From: Bin80 sp965208025
GTDB taxonomy: Bacteria > Bacteroidota > Rhodothermia > Rhodothermales > Bin80
Length of the DNA stretch: 64,000 bases
Reading direction: 5' to 3'
Assembly: GCA_965208025.1 (NCBI GenBank)
Contig: OZ242302.1
Location: 1,426,001 to 1,490,000 of the forward strand
In this document: in pieces, positions 1 to 10,001 of the stretch
Layout of the letters: every line of letters begins with the position of its first letter
How positions within the stretch are numbered: position 1 is the stretch's first letter
Made by a program: the position numbers and the translations under genes
The notes under the pieces: model-generated
What the model was told of the DNA's origin: nothing
The model's database searches: none
Seen by the model: the letters and a program-made list of their open reading frames with translations, nothing else

Positions 1-219
1 TCTAATTCAGCGGTTTTGTGGAGGTACTCGGCATACGCATTCTGGGCTCCCCTAATTAGGGAATCATAATGCACGATGCGACTACCAGAAGAAATCCCTT
101 GCATGAGTGATTTGAGCCGTTGTGTATCATTCAGTTCTTCCTTCAATGGACTTCCCAAAACGAATATGACTTCAATGTCCGTAGATCTTTCATTGTGGGT
201 AACTAGAATTTTTTGCAGC

Positions 220-226
220 TTATCAA
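220..226. repeat. Target-site duplication, left copy (ttatcaa)
   Basis: This 7-bp sequence directly abuts the left inverted repeat of the IS and recurs at 2367-2373 beside the right inverted repeat. Confidence 0.8.
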
Positions 227-2366
227 CTGAAGTTACCCCCTCTTTCTCCTGCATTTGAGCGCATCATTTTTCATTTTTTGGACTTATTGAAGACAATATT
301 TCTCCCTCACAGACGTGATATTGAGGGCGACTTCCTGATTTATCCCTTCACACTCCCAGGCTTCAGTTTGATCCCCGCCAATTCAAAGGCCCGTTTCTGT
401 ATTGCGTTCACATCTGCAACGTAGGTCGCCACGGGTGCCTTATCGGCAACAATCTTGAGCTTACCCTTAATTCGACTGAGTCCACGGAGTTCGTTCAATA
501 GACTCTCAAAGCTCATGGCCTGTTCTCCATTCTGATTCCGCTTGGACTGTGCCTTCTTGTTCGCCTGTTCCGAACGTTTCACGGACTCAGCTATGCTACT
601 TCGTTGCACTGCTCTCCCCTCTGGATCATCTTCCCGAAACAGGATTGGGGCTAAGACCTTGCGCAGGTGATACTCCACATAGTAGGACAGCATACACAAA
701 AACACATGACACGTTACGCGATCTTTCGTTCGGTGATGAATCGGTCGGACCTTCAACGAAACTTGTTTGAAGGAGCGGAACGCTTGCTCCACCATAGATA
801 AACGCTTGTAGTCCGAGACCACTTCCTCCTCGGTCGGCTTCTCTTTCAGACTCGTCCGAATCGCATAGACGCCATCCAAGCGCTCTGCATTCTGAATCGC
901 CTCCTGATCTCGGGCATACTGGAAGTGTCCTGCTTTGACCTCAATCGTGAAAAACGCTCCCGTCCTCTGCCTCTCGAACACCTTGCCTACCCGTATCCCA
1001 ATCTCGGACTCTCGCGTGAGCGGGTTCCCTTTCCGTTGGGTTGCCTTGATGATCTTCTCCAACCCTTCTTCTGTCTTGACCAGACGCTCCTCTCGCCGGA
1101 TCTGCTTCTTGTCTTTCTGGATCGGATTTTTGCATAGAATCAGACGATCCTTGGGGTAGTGCTCGGACTCGATCTGCATGATATTTTGCTGATCAAATAA
1201 ACTCATCTCCGTCTCCTTGGCTGCTTCCACCACCTTGCGGAGACTGTCCTTGCGCATGGCGGTAATCCAGTCCAGACCTGCGGGGAGCAGCTCTTCCCGA
1301 ATCCCCTTTTGCGTCAATACCCCGCGATCTCCCACCAGAACCACATGATCAAGTCCAAAGGTGTCCCGGAGCTTGGTGACCTGGGCAGCAAGCGTCTTTG
1401 AATCCGACGTATTCCCTTTGAATACATCCACTGCCACGGGACAACCCTCTGGATCCGTCAAGAGACCAATTACAATCTGCTTCTTTCCGCGCTTCTTGTC
1501 CCGGCTGTATCCAAACTCCGCCAATTCGTTCTTCTTCCCCTCTACATAACTGCTGGTTAGATCGTAGAGCACCATGGATCCTTCCCGGAGATGTTTCTTA
1601 GCCAACCGACATTCAATGGCAGTCTTCTGCTTGCTCAACCAGTCCATGGCCTCATACAGATCATCGGCATCCACTCGTTTGAGAGCCAGTTCTTCGTTGA
1701 GGGTGAAGGAGGCTGAGTTCACATCCAGCAAGGTACTGGTTGCCAGCTTACTGACGGGGTTCAGAACGCGGGAGGTAATCATGCCGAGAACGAGTCGACG
1801 GTGGCGGGAATTCTTTGCGTGAAGCAAGGCGGGGACGCTCAGCTTTCGGACCATGCCCAAAACTAGCGCGACATGACCGTGGGCTTTAGATTCCAGTCGT
1901 TCAAAGAGGTCATGGATGGACTTGAAGACGCTGGCGCCGCGGAGGAGTTCACGGATCTGCAAGATGAGGGTCATGGGGAGCTTGGTGATATTGAGAACGG
2001 TGATTTTGTCAATTTTATCACCATTTCGGTGGGACTCTCGAATGAGCCAGGTGGGGTTGGAATTGCGATTGGGAATTCGGGAGACGTACATGGGTACAAA
2101 TAGTTCATGAAGAAAGTTAAATATACGAATAAAAATGAACAATAGCAAGTAGTTAAAATCAAAAGGATCAATAAAAAGCAAAAACAATACATGGGTACGC
2201 TTATTTAACGCAAAATCACCTTCCCGAAGGGCCAGTAAGACCGAAAATGACCAATATTGACGGGAATTCCCTACAAATTCGCCGAAAAAAGGCGATTTAA
2301 AGGGCAGATTGATGAATAGCTAGCGCTCGGATCCGCAGATCGTGGGAAAATAGGGGGTAACTTCAG
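227..2366 (-). mobile_element. IS1634-family-like insertion sequence (about 2.14 kb)
   Basis: The element ends in perfect 15-bp inverted repeats (ctgaagttaccccct inward) at 227-241 and 2352-2366. It is flanked by the 7-bp direct repeat ttatcaa at 220-226 and 2367-2373, which I read as the target duplication. It carries one transposase gene. Removing the element and one repeat copy joins TATGTTGAT to AAGCTG on the minus strand. This gives the continuous host reading QYVDKLQKILV, so the insertion point is exact. The transposase has no obvious lesion, so the element may still be mobile. Confidence 0.88.
340..2091 (-). CDS. IS1634-family-type DDE transposase
   Basis: Transposase of 583 aa from the ATG at 2091 (MYVSRIPNRN). 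An upstream in-frame start at 2187 would add an AT-rich 32-residue stretch that does not look like coding sequence. The IS4-type DDE core is visible: first Asp in LYDLTSSYVEG, second Asp in VLVGDRGVLT, and the Glu in the Y-R-E-K-like SMVEQAFRSFK. The C-terminal half is rich in basic residues. Length and motifs match the IS1634 group. It is the only gene of the element at 227-2366 and shows no frameshift or internal stop. Confidence 0.92.
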   Translation of the reverse strand: MYVSRIPNRNSNPTWLIRESHRNGDKIDKITVLNITKLPMTLILQIRELLRGASVFKSIHDLFERLESKAHGHVALVLGMVRKLSVPALLHAKNSRHRRLVLGMITSRVLNPVSKLATSTLLDVNSASFTLNEELALKRVDADDLYEAMDWLSKQKTAIECRLAKKHLREGSMVLYDLTSSYVEGKKNELAEFGYSRDKKRGKKQIVIGLLTDPEGCPVAVDVFKGNTSDSKTLAAQVTKLRDTFGLDHVVLVGDRGVLTQKGIREELLPAGLDWITAMRKDSLRKVVEAAKETEMSLFDQQNIMQIESEHYPKDRLILCKNPIQKDKKQIRREERLVKTEEGLEKIIKATQRKGNPLTRESEIGIRVGKVFERQRTGAFFTIEVKAGHFQYARDQEAIQNAERLDGVYAIRTSLKEKPTEEEVVSDYKRLSMVEQAFRSFKQVSLKVRPIHHRTKDRVTCHVFLCMLSYYVEYHLRKVLAPILFREDDPEGRAVQRSSIAESVKRSEQANKKAQSKRNQNGEQAMSFESLLNELRGLSRIKGKLKIVADKAPVATYVADVNAIQKRAFELAGIKLKPGSVKG

Positions 2367-2373
2367 TTATCAA
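2367..2373. repeat. Target-site duplication, right copy (ttatcaa)
   Basis: Identical to 220-226. Together the two copies bracket the insertion sequence and define its ends. Confidence 0.8.
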
Positions 2374-4161
2374 CATATTGCCTCCCTTGCTTAACTAAAT
2401 CCAGGAGATCAACCGTTCGACCTGCCCTCGTAAGTTCGACGATGATATGTTTACCTGCGTAGGCCCGATATGCAATATCAACTCGACAAGGCTTGTCTTT
2501 TTCAGTCAAATCATCGATGATCACTCCTTCGTTGGTCAAACGGGATTCTATCCTGATACTTGATGTTACCCTCTCCCACGCTGGATCCAGAAGCCAGAGA
2601 TGGTCAAAGAGATATTGCTGAAGTACACTTTCTTTTTCATCATCCGTGGTGAGTTTCTGAAAGTTTGTTATCACATCAAGACGTGAGCGCACAACATCCC
2701 GATAGAGTGAGGCTTCCAACGCGTCTCTATCAGCCAAAAGTAGGAGTAGCTTGTCAACTTCCGAGACATAATCAACTAGTTCACTGGTTGAGCCTCGCAA
2801 CTTCATTCTCTCAAACGCCAAAATACGTGTTTAAGGAGCAGTTTTCTATCTTCCTCTTCATCAATTGGCAGGCTCGAGAGTTTAGCAATGAGTTTTTCTG
2901 CATTTTCTCTGTGATCACGAAGTTTAAGTGTCTCAAACCATGTATTGAGCCCTGGAAATGAATTCCGAACCCGTTTAAGTTCATGTTCCCGTCGCCATAT
3001 GTTCCATTGATTTTCAACTTTTCTGAGACTGGCTTTGAGAAATTCAAGTAACGCTTCAAATCGTGGATCATCTTCCTGAATCCGCTGCCGATCGCTGGTA
3101 GCGATATCAGTTTCATTGTCTTCATCAAGAAAATCTGCTTCTATTTGGCCTGTGAGATATTTCGTGTAAAGTCTGCCATCATTGACCTTTTCGAGTATAT
3201 TTTCATGAAATAGTCGTCCCCGTGAAAAGACTACGACGCTGTTCAAGTTTCCAGCATCTGGATTGTCAAGATCTTTGGGCTGTTGCGCCGTTCCAATCCA
3301 CCCTTGAACTCTCCACCTTTCATTCCATTGATCAAGGTGGTCAGGAAGTTTTTTCATTCTCTTTTAATTTCGGAGCAGATTCGAGATAAGAGTCTGAATC
3401 CCCGAAGGGCCAGAGAAATTGAACAGCAGGCAGGTCTCCACGGTCAGCAGGGGTAATCTTTTCACCACTGATGGTTACTTCAAAATTATGTGCAGCCCCA
3501 ATAATGGAAAAACGTCTCGCAAGTCTCTTGCGAAGGGCTGTAACTCCCCTGCCTAATCTCTCCCGTTTAATTTCTTGAAGAATAATTTTTGTACCCGTCA
3601 TCATTCGGTCTCCACTGATTGGTTTGGGGTAGTAGCATCTGTCTCCCCTGTTGATTGCCTCTCAAATCCCTCTGGTACTCATACAGAACCCAAGATCTTG
3701 ACCGTCCTTCGTAGAATAGACTTCAATGGTTTCCGCAATAGAGAATAACGATAGCTTACCTATTCCTTTTCTTCCCATAGGCTTTCTCCCCATGGCTGTG
3801 GACTTGCCGAAATTGGTATCGTCAATGCGCCGGCGATATCCAACACGAAGATATTTCTGATTAATATCACTGAGTGACATACCAATACCATCATCATATA
3901 TTGAGAGACATTTGCTATCCTCATCAATCTCAATTGCAACCTGTTTGGCATCAGCATCCCAGGCGTTAGCTACGACCTCGGTTAGAACCGCAGCAAAATT
4001 GCTGTATAAATTGATCCCCAAATGCTCAAGAACATTCAGATCAACGGTCATCTCATAGGGAGGATCAGTCACTGGGGAATTACTTTCTTTTTGTTTTAAG
4101 TGACTGATGGCCATCGTTGCAAAAGGGATTTCAAGGGGAGTAGATTTCACATGTCTTGGTC

Positions 4162-5292
4162 TTAAATATTTTCATCAGAAGAAAAAATGGACAATGCCAT
4201 ATCTATTTTTTTATTTTGCAGGAGCCATTGATTTACATGGCTGATGACACTTTTTCCAATGGCAGCTCCCAAGCTGACGGGAACTGCGTTGCCGATCAGC
4301 ATGCCAATTTTTCTTTTTCTGATTGTTGCGTTCTCGGGAAAGAACTGATAGGTCGAAGGAAAACTTTGCAAAATTGCCCCCTCTCTCAGTGAAATTGCAC
4401 GATCCTGCTCTGGATGTCCATAGCGGCCATTCCCGAAATCGTAGAATTGCGTGGTCAGGGTTGGAGATGGCTTCTCCCACTCCATTCTTCCATAAATACT
4501 CTTGAAAGTGCGCCCCGTTTTCCTGTGATGACATTTAGCGATCAGTTCCTCATTCCAATCATGCCAACTGCCTCCAGGCGTGGAGGCTTGAATCCGTTTG
4601 AGATTTAGTGATGACCGTTTACATGCTTGATGCAAAGGATCGTGATCGGAATATTCTCCTGCTTCTAATGGAGGTAGATCTCCGATGGCACTTCTGACTG
4701 TGAGATGATACCCTTTCGGCGTGGTAGGCGGGATTAGGCGGATTGGCGCAAGGCGGGATGCAAGCAAAACAAGCCTTCGGCGTTTTTGAGGGGTTCCATA
4801 GTCTGCACAGTTGACCACATCATAGGAGACGTTAAACTTTTCGTTCGCCAATGTCTCCATAAATGATGAAAAAATCTCTTCTCGCTCCAGTAATGGGACA
4901 TTCTCCATGGTCACAAGTTGAGGACGCACCTGCTGAACCAGACGAGAAAAATGCTCCAGTAGATGCCACCGTTTATCTGATTGAGAAGAACGTCCCAGAC
5001 TATAGTTTGAAAATGGTTGGCATGGAGCACATCCAGCAAGTAACGTAGATATCTCACCTTCAAAAATATCTGAAATCTCGCTTGCCTCGGTACTTTCCAC
5101 AGGTTGAAGGAGAAATGCCGCCTTATTGTTTACCGTGTAAGGAAATTCGCAATCGGGATCGCTGTCAACACCAAGTCTAACATCAATTCCAGCGGATCCT
5201 AGACCATTCGTCAATCCACCAGCCCCACAAAAGAGATCAACACCGCAGATCAAAGAGTTCATTGATTTAACCATATAACTTATTGAACTCAT
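4162..5292 (-). CDS. DNA (cytosine-5)-methyltransferase
   Basis: Protein of 376 aa that transfers a methyl group from S-adenosylmethionine to C5 of cytosine in a DNA target. The conserved motifs occur in order: the SAM-binding motif DLFCGAGGL near residue 21, the catalytic Pro-Cys in GCAPCQPFS near residue 89, ENV in TMENVPLL, QKRRRLVLLA, and the closing motifs REGAILQSFP and GNAVPVSLG. The target-recognition region is the variable stretch between about 200 and 290. ATGs at 5274 and 5262 could also serve as starts. The next gene on the strand is the ruined GHKL-ATPase, so this appears to be the surviving half of a restriction-modification pair. The recognition sequence cannot be read from the protein. 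Confidence 0.93.
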   Translation of the reverse strand: MSSISYMVKSMNSLICGVDLFCGAGGLTNGLGSAGIDVRLGVDSDPDCEFPYTVNNKAAFLLQPVESTEASEISDIFEGEISTLLAGCAPCQPFSNYSLGRSSQSDKRWHLLEHFSRLVQQVRPQLVTMENVPLLEREEIFSSFMETLANEKFNVSYDVVNCADYGTPQKRRRLVLLASRLAPIRLIPPTTPKGYHLTVRSAIGDLPPLEAGEYSDHDPLHQACKRSSLNLKRIQASTPGGSWHDWNEELIAKCHHRKTGRTFKSIYGRMEWEKPSPTLTTQFYDFGNGRYGHPEQDRAISLREGAILQSFPSTYQFFPENATIRKRKIGMLIGNAVPVSLGAAIGKSVISHVNQWLLQNKKIDMALSIFSSDENI

Positions 5293-6012
5293 GGGGTATC
5301 TTCACGCTCCATGATCATCTATATATTGTTCTTGGGGCGCAGCACCTAAAGTTCAACTACGATTTGTGTGGAATGAGAACTATTTTATGATGTAGATGAA
5401 TCTGAAAAAATGTACATGATCCATTTGAATAGAGGTGCCCAAGACAGTCATAAGGTTGCCAAAGTGTTTCATGGACATATTTTGACAGACCCGTATTGCA
5501 ACAAAACTCAGGAAACCCTATACTTACCATTGAACAGCATGACTGAGCTAGTTAACTGCAAAATTCAGAACTCAAAATGGTCCTTAGAGACGACAAAAAT
5601 TTTGTATACTTTGAAGACATGATTCTACTCTTCCGCATACGTTAAACTTTAACCCACAAGGCTCGAAATAGAAACAAACCTTCGTTGAAAGTTATTTTAT
5701 CTTTTCAGAAAAGTTGAGTGTGTTCAATCCCAATGGAATAACCATCTATAATCTCCGTATTTCTAGCATAATCAAACTGATGAAGTGTGCAGTTCCCATT
5801 CACATCTTGTGGCTCACATTACTCCTAATCGGTGACTCAGCTGTCCGCAATACGCAGGCTTCACCACATACATATTGGAGTTCCTGTACTTCTGAGGTGA
5901 TACCGTGACATGCGTAATCAACTGAAATGTAGCGGCCAATTCACAGATCAATACCCTTTCAATATCCAACCTATTGCCTCTGCACAGTTGGTTCCCAATC
6001 AAGCAATGACTC
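5293..6012. other. Intergenic region of 720 bp without a recognisable gene
   Basis: AT-rich spacer between the methyltransferase and the downstream end of the cytochrome operon. Only short open frames without family resemblance or ribosome-binding sites occur here. It must hold the methyltransferase promoter at its left end, but I could not pick a convincing promoter pair. Confidence 0.5.
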
Positions 6013-7890
6013 CTATTGAATGAGTTCCCATAGATGCATATACTGCAGATTGACAGGATCAATTTGGAGTAGACGCTGAATGTATATGCGTGATTCTGGC
6101 AGACGATTGGTGTTAAAATAGAGGGAAGCAAGGTTTGCTAATGCCAGTTCAAGGTCTGGATCCAACGCAATGGCAGCCTTAAAATCTTCTTCTGCCGAAA
6201 GTAAATCTTGATCTAATATATGCGCGTATCCACGGTTATTATACGCCTCTGCCTGTTTTGGATTGCGTCGAAGGACTTCATCAAAGGTGGAGAGCGCCTC
6301 TGAAATACGTCCAGACTCACTGTAGGCAACACCTAATCGAATCATGAATCGCAAATGTTCGGGTGCTGATTGAAGCGCTTGATTCAGGTAAGAGATCGCC
6401 TGTTCTAGCATTTGTTCACTTAGATATGATTCACCTATCCGATAAGCAGTCCAAGCATCAAGCTGGCCGACAATCTTAGGGGCAATCCGTAATACACTGG
6501 CGGCCTCTCCTCGAAGAAAATGCATTCTAATCAATTCTTTCTCCACATTCTCCCCAGCCTGATCCGCACTTCGCAAATAAACAGCCGCTGAGTCTAAGAA
6601 GCCTGGTGCATTGGTAATTGTTTCGTAATAGGTCATATACCCTTCAGCGATTTCCCTGTCCGTTGGTGATTCATCAATCAAGCTGGCCATACGAACTAAT
6701 GGGGCATCTGCATTCGGAGCAATGATTTCAGAAAGCTGGGAGCCAGGAGAGCGGATATAGTGATCCGTGATCGTAACGTGTGGAATATCCTCTGATCCTG
6801 ATGCAGGCATATGACAATCCGTACAGTTCTCACCTAGTGAAGCCTCTTCAGTCGGGCATGTGAGACGACTTGCTCCCTCCACATGACAGGACTGGCATAT
6901 ATCTCGGTAGTGATTCTCCGCCATTGATTCAATCGGAACATGCGGATCGTGGCATGTGCTACATGTGATCGTTTCAGAGGCCTGAAAACACGCACTCTGT
7001 CGGAGCCGGTCAGGATGAGAAGCCATTACAAACTGGTTCAGACTGTCAGCATAGCGAGGCCAGAATACATTCTCTACGTTCGCCAAGTGCATTCCAGGGC
7101 GAAAATCTGTAAAACGATGGTCCGGTTTATCAACGGATGCCCCTTGAAGATGACAACTCTGGCAAATATCAAACTGCTGCTTCACCGATAGTTTTGCGGG
7201 GTTGACAATTGTATCGTCCAGATCCATGAATGGACTGGACGCAGTGCTACTCTGAAACGAAGCGATATGAAGCGACCCTGGGCCGTGGCAGCGTTCACAA
7301 TCAATGCCGTGGGGGACGGAAACATATCTGTTCTCAGATCCCTCTACATACTCTGGCATAGCATTGTGACATGTCATGCACTTGAGTGGAATAGGCCGGT
7401 CAAACCGACTGTTATTGTTCGGACCTTTGAACCCTGGGGGCAGGTCCCATTTGCCCTCTTGTACATACCAAGTGAGGGGCATCTGATAGAGGTACCCATT
7501 CACATCCATGATATGGGAGTTCGTATGATGGCCGCTTCCAACGATATAGTCAATTTTTTCCACCCGTTTGTGCACCGTGTCAACCCCACTGAGACGATAC
7601 TCTACCACATACAAATCTTCCCCTTTACGGAGGGGCTTGTAGTATAGATTGTTACTTTCATCATAGACTGGCGTGGGATGTTCAAAATCTGCACTGCTGT
7701 TGGATAGCTTGGCTAATTCCCAAGAACGGCCCATCTGCGATTGAGTGAACGTAGCCACTTTATCGGGATGGCAACCACCACATGCATCTATCCCTACATA
7801 TTCGGGACTTATGTCCTGAAAGGAAGTCTCCCCAGAGCCCCCGCAACCTGCAAAGAGAGGAAAGAGAAGAAATATACACAGATACCTCAT
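6013..7890 (-). CDS. Heptahaem c-type cytochrome lipoprotein with C-terminal TPR repeats
   Basis: Protein of 625 aa. The N-terminus is a lipoprotein signal with the lipobox LFAGC, so the mature protein is probably lipid-anchored outside the cytoplasm. Seven CxxCH haem-binding motifs follow (CGGCH, CMTCH, CERCH, CQSCH, CSTCH, CQSCH, CTDCH) between about residues 37 and 360. This is a cytochrome c554-like multihaem arrangement with extra histidines that could be distal ligands. From about residue 470 to the end are tetratricopeptide repeats, for example AEAYNNRGYAHILDQDLLSA. The start ATG overlaps the stop of the upstream paralogue (ATGA, 7887-7890), so the two are translationally coupled. The electron partner is unknown, and no oxidoreductase subunit sits beside the pair. 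Confidence 0.9.
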   Translation of the reverse strand: MRYLCIFLLFPLFAGCGGSGETSFQDISPEYVGIDACGGCHPDKVATFTQSQMGRSWELAKLSNSSADFEHPTPVYDESNNLYYKPLRKGEDLYVVEYRLSGVDTVHKRVEKIDYIVGSGHHTNSHIMDVNGYLYQMPLTWYVQEGKWDLPPGFKGPNNNSRFDRPIPLKCMTCHNAMPEYVEGSENRYVSVPHGIDCERCHGPGSLHIASFQSSTASSPFMDLDDTIVNPAKLSVKQQFDICQSCHLQGASVDKPDHRFTDFRPGMHLANVENVFWPRYADSLNQFVMASHPDRLRQSACFQASETITCSTCHDPHVPIESMAENHYRDICQSCHVEGASRLTCPTEEASLGENCTDCHMPASGSEDIPHVTITDHYIRSPGSQLSEIIAPNADAPLVRMASLIDESPTDREIAEGYMTYYETITNAPGFLDSAAVYLRSADQAGENVEKELIRMHFLRGEAASVLRIAPKIVGQLDAWTAYRIGESYLSEQMLEQAISYLNQALQSAPEHLRFMIRLGVAYSESGRISEALSTFDEVLRRNPKQAEAYNNRGYAHILDQDLLSAEEDFKAAIALDPDLELALANLASLYFNTNRLPESRIYIQRLLQIDPVNLQYMHLWELIQ

Positions 7891-9971
7891 TGGCCGAATG
7901 CATCCAATATAGTGAGTGCCAATGGATTCGAAGGACTTAATTCAAGTATCCTTTCAGCCGCGCGAACTGCATCTACAGCTTCATCCAGTCGTGCATACGA
8001 AAGAGCCAGATTCTCCCATGCAGCAAGGTATTCTTGATCAACTGCGACCGCTTGACCAAGATGCACTGCCGCCTCTTCAAAATGATCACGATTGAAGTAC
8101 CATGAGCCCAGATTACTTTGTGCGATTGGATTGTCTGGCTCCACTTTGACTGCACGTTGGAAATATTCCCCCGCTTCCTCAATCCGTTGATCTGTTAGAA
8201 GCAAAAGTCCTAAATTTCCGAGTGCATCGGGGTGGTCCGGTTCAAGTTCTAATGCCTGTCTTAGTGCTGCCTCACCTTCGGAAAACCGCCCATCTTGCAA
8301 AAGAGCAGTCCCAAGATTATAATGAGCCTGAATCAACCAGGGCTTTTCGTCAATCACCCTCTGATATTGGGTCATGGCTGCTCCCAGATCACCTTCCAGT
8401 TCCAGATAGCGTCCATAATTAATCCGTATATCCGCAAGAGCAGGCTGAATTTCCAGAGCCTGCTCATAAAGCCCCCGAATTTGGGATTGTTTTTGATTCG
8501 AACTCTCATACACCTGTGCAAGTGCATTTAAGCGCTCAGGAATTTCGGGATTTGCCTGAACCGCAGCCTCCAAAGGTTCAATTGCCTCATCTGAACGACC
8601 CAACCGCCAGAGTGAAACTCCCATCAGAAAGCTGGTTTCCCCAGTCACATCAGTATCATCTACCGAACTTGCCATCTTAATCCCCTCTTCTAGACCGTCA
8701 AGATCGCTGATTTGCGTGGCATGGATCAGTGTAGCCGCCGCCAGATAACTGGATTCAACCTGATCGCGCTCATAGTACGGAGCAAGTTCAGGACTCTCAT
8801 GCGCCGGGATAGGTCTTTCCTGTCCGACAATCCGAATCCAATGGTCGGTGAATGTGGCATGAGGAGTCCCATCTGCAATTTCTTTTGGCATATGACAAGT
8901 GGCGCAATCATCCCAAAACTCGTGATCTGCTACGGTCTGGTGACAGGACATGCAAGTATCGTTGAAGTACTCAGGCCCCTTGTCTCGAAATCCTTCGTGA
9001 GGATTATGACAGGTGGTACAGGTCATTTGAGGAGTTCCCTCGAGATAACATGCACTCTTTGCAAGACGTTCAGCATGGGAAATGACATCCAGTCCGCCCT
9101 CTGGATCCGGCGCAGAAAATAATGCCAGATGATCTTCTAATCTTTCGGATGGTCGATAATCAAATGCTCCGCGTCCGTCTCTGAGAATGGAGACTGTCGT
9201 ATGTAGATGGCATTGCTGACAGACATCCATCTGGAGATCATGTTCTAAGCGTGCGGGATTCACAATAGAGTAATCTATACTTTCGGTTGGCCCTCTGCCG
9301 GCAAGTCGTAACGCAACATGTGCACCACCAGGTCCGTGGCATCGCTCGCAACCGATCCCATTCGGTACGTCTACATATTTCCCTTCTACCCATTCTACAT
9401 GATTGGGGTAGCTATTGTGACATGCCATGCAACGATCGGGGATCAATCGTCCAAAACGCTTGTTCGCAATTTCGTATCCTGGGCTAAAATCCCATTGACT
9501 GACCTGACTATACCATGTCAGTGGGAGCTGGTACAAGCGCTGATTTGATTCGGAAAGATAGGTACGCGCAGCATTTCCGCTTCCTATAACAAAATCCATC
9601 CGACGCTTGAGGCTATGCGTTCGCTTACCATTGGCATCCAGTCGAAATTCCTCTTGCCAATACGTTCCATCTTTTTCCACAACCTGATACCAGAACCCAC
9701 TCTCCTCATGCCAGATCGGCTCTGCATCAAAATTTTCAACTGTCTTCTCAGGTGTGAGAGCATAATAGGAACGGGCCATTCCATGCTCTTGAAAACCTGC
9801 CCATTGATCTTCGTGGCAATCAACACATGCCGCGTCACCGACAAAATCGCTGGTGAGTCCTGTGAATTTTGGTGACTCTGTTGTAGATTTGCCAGTACAC
9901 GCTGCAAAGAGTAGTAGAACACATAACCACGATAGAGCGGGATGCATTACCTTTGCTGAATTCATAAACAA
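7887..9971 (-). CDS. Heptahaem c-type cytochrome lipoprotein with long TPR domain
   Basis: Protein of 694 aa, paralogous to the downstream gene. It has a lipoprotein signal (LLLFAACTGKS) and seven CxxCH sites (CVDCH, CMACH, CERCH, CQQCH, CTTCH, CMSCH, CATCH). These run from about residue 50 to 360 with the same spacing pattern as the neighbour. A long TPR array then fills about residues 430-690, for example HYNLGTALLQDGRFSEGEAALRQ cut into 34-residue units. The TTG at 9971 follows AGGGAG at good spacing; ATGs at 9965 and 9947 are alternatives. It is first in a two-gene operon, divergent from ggt with only about 30 bp between. A periplasmic electron-transfer role is inferred from the haem sites. 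Confidence 0.9.
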   Translation of the reverse strand: MFMNSAKVMHPALSWLCVLLLFAACTGKSTTESPKFTGLTSDFVGDAACVDCHEDQWAGFQEHGMARSYYALTPEKTVENFDAEPIWHEESGFWYQVVEKDGTYWQEEFRLDANGKRTHSLKRRMDFVIGSGNAARTYLSESNQRLYQLPLTWYSQVSQWDFSPGYEIANKRFGRLIPDRCMACHNSYPNHVEWVEGKYVDVPNGIGCERCHGPGGAHVALRLAGRGPTESIDYSIVNPARLEHDLQMDVCQQCHLHTTVSILRDGRGAFDYRPSERLEDHLALFSAPDPEGGLDVISHAERLAKSACYLEGTPQMTCTTCHNPHEGFRDKGPEYFNDTCMSCHQTVADHEFWDDCATCHMPKEIADGTPHATFTDHWIRIVGQERPIPAHESPELAPYYERDQVESSYLAAATLIHATQISDLDGLEEGIKMASSVDDTDVTGETSFLMGVSLWRLGRSDEAIEPLEAAVQANPEIPERLNALAQVYESSNQKQSQIRGLYEQALEIQPALADIRINYGRYLELEGDLGAAMTQYQRVIDEKPWLIQAHYNLGTALLQDGRFSEGEAALRQALELEPDHPDALGNLGLLLLTDQRIEEAGEYFQRAVKVEPDNPIAQSNLGSWYFNRDHFEEAAVHLGQAVAVDQEYLAAWENLALSYARLDEAVDAVRAAERILELSPSNPLALTILDAFGQ

Positions 9972-10001
9972 TTATACTCCCTAATCCATCACTAAACGAA
10001 A

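Larger units (their letters stand above)
1..4150 (-). pseudogene. Decayed GHKL-ATPase protein, probable restriction partner of the adjacent methyltransferase
   Basis: The ATG at 4150 opens a HATPase (GHKL) domain. It has the N-box (EVVANAWDADA), the DDGIGM motif and a glycine-rich GRKGIGKLSLFSIA loop. Frame is lost four times. A TGA at 3662-3664 interrupts one otherwise continuous frame that resumes as EAINRGDRCYYPKPI. One extra base in the A run near 3346-3351 shifts the frame into 2803-3357. One missing base in the T run near 2822-2825 shifts it into 2363-2821. An IS occupies 227-2366. Beyond the IS the frame stays open to position 1, so the gene continues off the window. The C-terminal region (VDIAYRAYAGKHIIVELTRAG) resembles a PD-(D/E)xK-type core. 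ATPases of this kind occur as restriction components beside C5 methyltransferases. That role is inferred from the domains and from the 11-bp spacing to the methyltransferase. The exact restriction family is not certain. Confidence 0.8.

Noticed and set aside
3341..3357. Programmed frameshift in the GHKL-ATPase at the A run
   Set aside because: The run is not in the phase of a canonical slippery heptamer, and the same gene carries a nonsense codon, a second indel and an IS, so decay is simpler.
5410..5622. 70-codon open frame on the plus strand
   Set aside because: Chance frame in AT-rich spacer; no motif or initiation signal.
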